Source: JANRJY01 sp033763735 (GTDB lineage Bacteria > Bacteroidota > Bacteroidia > Cytophagales > UBA9547). Taken from it: a DNA stretch of 64,000 nucleotides. A program made the translations under genes and the position numbers. The DNA lies in contig JANRJY010000053.1 in the NCBI GenBank assembly GCA_033763735.1, positions 1 to 64,000 of the forward strand, written 5' to 3'. Of this stretch, positions 61,197-64,000 are shown one piece after another. The notes beneath the pieces were generated by a model that did not search any database, was not told where the DNA came from, and was given only the letters and a program-made list of their open reading frames with translations. Position 1 is the stretch's first letter. Each line of letters opens with the position of its first letter.

Positions 61197-63701
61197 ATGC
61201 CAAAGTCGAACAGAATAACTGTTTTCGAAATATCATTACTATATCTGATTGGTGGCTTAGTTTGGGTATTATTTAATGATTATCTGGAAGTTTCGTTCGG
61301 TAATAGTGCTCATATATTTTCAAAAATCAGCGCAATTTTATTTGTCATCCTTTCCTCTTTTCTTTTCTATTTTTTTCTTGAAAAATTTATAAAAACCAGA
61401 AAGGACTTAACAGAAACAAAAACCAACCTTGATGCAATCATCAGCAATACGAAAGAGCTGGTCATACTTGTTGATAAAAATTTAAAAATCATTTCCTTCA
61501 ACAAACTTTTTGAAAATTATGTAAGTGCATATTATAACAGACTTCCAAAAGTGGGGGAAAGTTATTCTGAAATTGTGTCCCCTAACAATGTAGAAGTTTT
61601 CAATCAAAGAATTCAACAAGTACTTTCAGGTGAATCAATAAATTTTGAAAGGAAAATTGAACTTCCAAAAATGCCTATAATCTGGCTGAACGTTAATTAC
61701 AAACCAATTATTAACGAAAACAACAAAATTGACTTATTTGTGGTAACAATTCTTGACATTACCTCACAGAAAAAAGCAGAAATAGCTATTGAAAGTGCTA
61801 AAATAAAATTTGAAGCTGTATTTAACGATTCAAACTCAGCCATTTTAATTACAAGATTACAAACTTTGGAAATACTAGATTGCAATGAAAAATCTTTTGA
61901 AACTTTCAATATTTTTTCAAAATCAGAAATCATTAACAAAAAGCCCTACCAAATATTTAAGGTCATAAATGATTCTCAATTTAATACGGAGCTACAAGAG
62001 CTTCAAATTGATTATAACGGACAGATTGACAATGAATTAGAGATTATAATATTAAACAATCAAAGGAAAATTTGGGTTCATTTAAATGCTAAAAACATCC
62101 ATGTGCTGGATGAAGATTTGATGATTATTTGGATCAATGACATAACTAATAAAAAGAATGCCGAATTAAAACTAATTGAAGAACAAAAGTTAATTTCTAG
62201 GATAACCGAACTTGCACCTGACATCATATACCTCAATGATAGGATGGAAAAAAAAGATATATTTTCAAATAGAAATTTGATTCAAATGCTTGGGTATGAC
62301 GTAAATTCTTTCCCGGAATTATCAGAGGATTTGTTTAAAAAATTGGTACATCCTGAAGATTATGAAAAAGTGAAATTCTCAGAAGAACTAATGCAACGCA
62401 TGATGCAAAACAAGTATGTAAACTTGCAGTATCGGTTGCTGTCTGCCGATGGGAATTGGAGATGGTTTGAAACTATTGACACAGTATTTGAAACAAATAA
62501 CGACCATACTCCTTCAAAAATTCTAGGATACGTAAGAGAAATAACTGATTCAAAAAAAGCGCAACAAGTTATAGAAGAAGAGCAAAAATTCAGTTCAGGT
62601 ATAATAAGCACTTCACCGGTACTTATTTGTACTTTCGATTTAATTAACAAAAGCATTACTTTTTCTAATGAACAAGTTAAAAATGCAATTGGATATTCAT
62701 CAGCAGAAATAATAGCTATGGGTTCAGATTTTGTTCAAAAATTAATCCATCCCGATGATATACCAATACTTTTAAATCAAATAGAAATAATTAAAGATAA
62801 GCCCGATGAAGAAATTGTAAATTTCCAACTAAGAGCTTTTAATAAAAGCAAAAGCACCATTTGGTTTTTAGTAAATGCAAAAGTGTTTAAGCGTAACGAA
62901 ATTGGTCTGCCCACCACAGCATTGGCTACTTTGTTGGATATTTCCGAACTTAAAAACTATGAAGAAATGTTGCTTCAAATCAATAGTGAACTCAAGGTAA
63001 CCAATGAAGAACTTGATTCATTCGTGTACAGAGCATCTCATGATTTACGTTCGCCTTTGGCTTCAGTATTGGGATTGATAAACTTATTAAGCGCTGAAGC
63101 TAAGTCAGTTAACGAATCTCACTATCTCGAATTAATGAAAAAAAGTATCAATAAATTAATGGAAGTAATAGAAGACCTGATTAATCATTCAAAAAATGCC
63201 AGATTAGACTTAATACGCGAAAAAATTGACCTAAACGTGTTGGTTTGGGAAATAATTAACGACTTACGATATATGGACAATGCCAAAAAAATCCATTTTG
63301 ATGTAGAATGTGATATAACCAGTGATTTTTATTCCGACCGAATGCGACTTTTATTGGCATTCAACAACTTAATTTCAAATTCAATAAAATACCATGATTT
63401 AAAAAAAGAAAAACCATATATATACGTTAAAATAAAAATAGACCATTTGAATGCATATATTCGTATTGAGGACAATGGTTTAGGAATTGAAACCAAACAT
63501 CAGGACAAAATATTTGATATGTTTTACAGGGCCACAAAAACTTCAAATGGCTCAGGATTAGGACTTTACATTGTCAAAGGAATTATGGACAAATTGAAAG
63601 GACGTATTAAATTGCAATCAGAATTTACGATTGGCTCGGTTTTTGAGATATCAATTCCGAATTTGATTAACCAACACAAATTTGCATATCAAGAAGCATG
63701 A
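61197..63701 (+). CDS. Membrane sensor histidine kinase with multiple PAS domains
   Basis: An 834-residue inner-membrane kinase. Two N-terminal transmembrane helices (about residues 10-30 and 42-65) are followed by about four PAS/PAC domains (about residues 80-195, 200-320, 325-455 and 460-585). A HisKA helix carries the phosphoacceptor His615 (RASHDLRSPLASV), and the ATPase domain has N, G1 and G2 boxes (NNLISNSIKY, IEDNGLGIE, GSGLGLYIV). No receiver domain. It overlaps the next gene by 4 bases. The partner response regulator is not in the window. Confidence 0.93.
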   Translation: MPKSNRITVFEISLLYLIGGLVWVLFNDYLEVSFGNSAHIFSKISAILFVILSSFLFYFFLEKFIKTRKDLTETKTNLDAIISNTKELVILVDKNLKIISFNKLFENYVSAYYNRLPKVGESYSEIVSPNNVEVFNQRIQQVLSGESINFERKIELPKMPIIWLNVNYKPIINENNKIDLFVVTILDITSQKKAEIAIESAKIKFEAVFNDSNSAILITRLQTLEILDCNEKSFETFNIFSKSEIINKKPYQIFKVINDSQFNTELQELQIDYNGQIDNELEIIILNNQRKIWVHLNAKNIHVLDEDLMIIWINDITNKKNAELKLIEEQKLISRITELAPDIIYLNDRMEKKDIFSNRNLIQMLGYDVNSFPELSEDLFKKLVHPEDYEKVKFSEELMQRMMQNKYVNLQYRLLSADGNWRWFETIDTVFETNNDHTPSKILGYVREITDSKKAQQVIEEEQKFSSGIISTSPVLICTFDLINKSITFSNEQVKNAIGYSSAEIIAMGSDFVQKLIHPDDIPILLNQIEIIKDKPDEEIVNFQLRAFNKSKSTIWFLVNAKVFKRNEIGLPTTALATLLDISELKNYEEMLLQINSELKVTNEELDSFVYRASHDLRSPLASVLGLINLLSAEAKSVNESHYLELMKKSINKLMEVIEDLINHSKNARLDLIREKIDLNVLVWEIINDLRYMDNAKKIHFDVECDITSDFYSDRMRLLLAFNNLISNSIKYHDLKKEKPYIYVKIKIDHLNAYIRIEDNGLGIETKHQDKIFDMFYRATKTSNGSGLGLYIVKGIMDKLKGRIKLQSEFTIGSVFEISIPNLINQHKFAYQEA

Positions 63702-64000
63702 AAAATAAATTACTTAACCTGATACTTTTTTGCACACTAACAATTCAAAGTTTTGGTATGTATTTGTTTTTACCCATGAATGAAGAGCAAACTAATCATT
63801 TAAAAGCTTATGGGTTTGCCTATTGGGTACTACAAAAAGAAGTTGAAGCATATTGGCTACTTAATTATAAAGGTGGAAGTTTTATGTTTAAATATAGTCA
63901 ATCATTTGAAAATGAACTTATTGTAAGAGGCATTAAATATCAAGTTATTTCTGATGCACAATCAAATTCAGTACTGTCTGAAATAGCTGCTCCTGATGCG
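63698..64000 (+). CDS. Exported protein of a Bacteroidota family often labelled asparagine synthetase B (5' part only)
   Basis: The frame begins at an ATG that overlaps the kinase stop by 4 bases and stays open for 101 codons to the window edge. A signal peptide (LLNLILFCTLTIQSFG) leads to MYLFLPMNEEQTNHLKAYG and YWLLNYKGGSFMFKY. From memory, this opening matches a conserved Bacteroidota protein that databases often call asparagine synthetase B although it lacks the AsnB domains seen elsewhere. The true function is unknown. Confidence 0.6.
   Translation, partial: MKNKLLNLILFCTLTIQSFGMYLFLPMNEEQTNHLKAYGFAYWVLQKEVEAYWLLNYKGGSFMFKYSQSFENELIVRGIKYQVISDAQSNSVLSEIAAPDA

Noticed and set aside
1..64000. 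tRNA, rRNA, riboswitch, CRISPR and prophage signals
   Set aside because: All intergenic gaps were read for tRNA-like arms, regular repeat-spacer patterns and integrase/phage genes; none was convincing. No preQ1-type riboswitch was seen before queG, queD or queA.

Overview
The window is a low-GC (about one third by eye) chromosomal segment of a gliding-type, Gram-negative Bacteroidota bacterium. The diagnostic signs are a ~2,550-residue SprA (type IX secretion translocon) encoded just downstream of ruvA, a short protein ending in a type IX secretion sorting domain, a MurF-alanine racemase fusion (a Bacteroidota arrangement), TAnnTTTG-type -7 promoter boxes, few visible Shine-Dalgarno sequences, and frequent TTG starts. 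I cannot name the genus. No rRNA, tRNA, CRISPR array, prophage or transposase gene was seen.

Layout. 1-11.1 kb: a one-direction surface polysaccharide cluster, continuing in from the left edge, with five glycosyltransferases, an aldo/keto reductase next to a GMC oxidoreductase, an FkbM and a class I methyltransferase, and a Wzy-like polymerase. The flippase and export genes are not in the window. 11.1-15.4 kb: a coiled-coil protein, MurF-Alr and QueG. 15.4-20.8 kb: three large AT-rich polytopic membrane proteins (GT-C and YfhO types) that may belong with glycan or glycolipid assembly. 20.9-31.9 kb: housekeeping and accessory genes (SmpB, QueD, DUF2442, a broken DUF4160 gene, a PagL-like deacylase, a TonB-C protein, an M23 peptidase, NhaA, QueA, a PIN toxin-antitoxin pair, a GSCFA protein and two coupled small membrane proteins).

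32-45.1 kb: Rho, SerRS, a fatty acid desaturase, an M17 aminopeptidase, a Fic protein, a CPBP protease, a LysM protein, a PAP2 phosphatase translationally coupled to an ArnT/GT39-like transferase, and a FucP-type sugar transporter. 45.1-47.4 kb: a second coiled-coil gene bracketed by an exact 66-bp direct repeat, then two outer-membrane beta-barrel genes. 47.5-59.8 kb: SprA, RuvA, a minimal sorting-domain protein, and a 1,164-residue outer-membrane protein whose modules resemble parts of SprA. 59.8-64 kb: a Dpm1-like mannosyltransferase, a GmhB-like phosphatase, a multi-PAS histidine kinase, and the start of a further secreted protein.

The points most worth following up are: (i) a DUF4160 pseudogene, missed by simple ORF calling, separated from its usual partner DUF2442 by a long imperfect palindrome; (ii) the coiled-coil gene cassette between duplicated terminator/leader segments; (iii) the SprA-like protein and stand-alone sorting-domain protein next to sprA; (iv) a MurF whose P-loop has alanine in place of the glycine before the catalytic lysine; (v) a 33-residue membrane microprotein coupled to a two-helix membrane protein.
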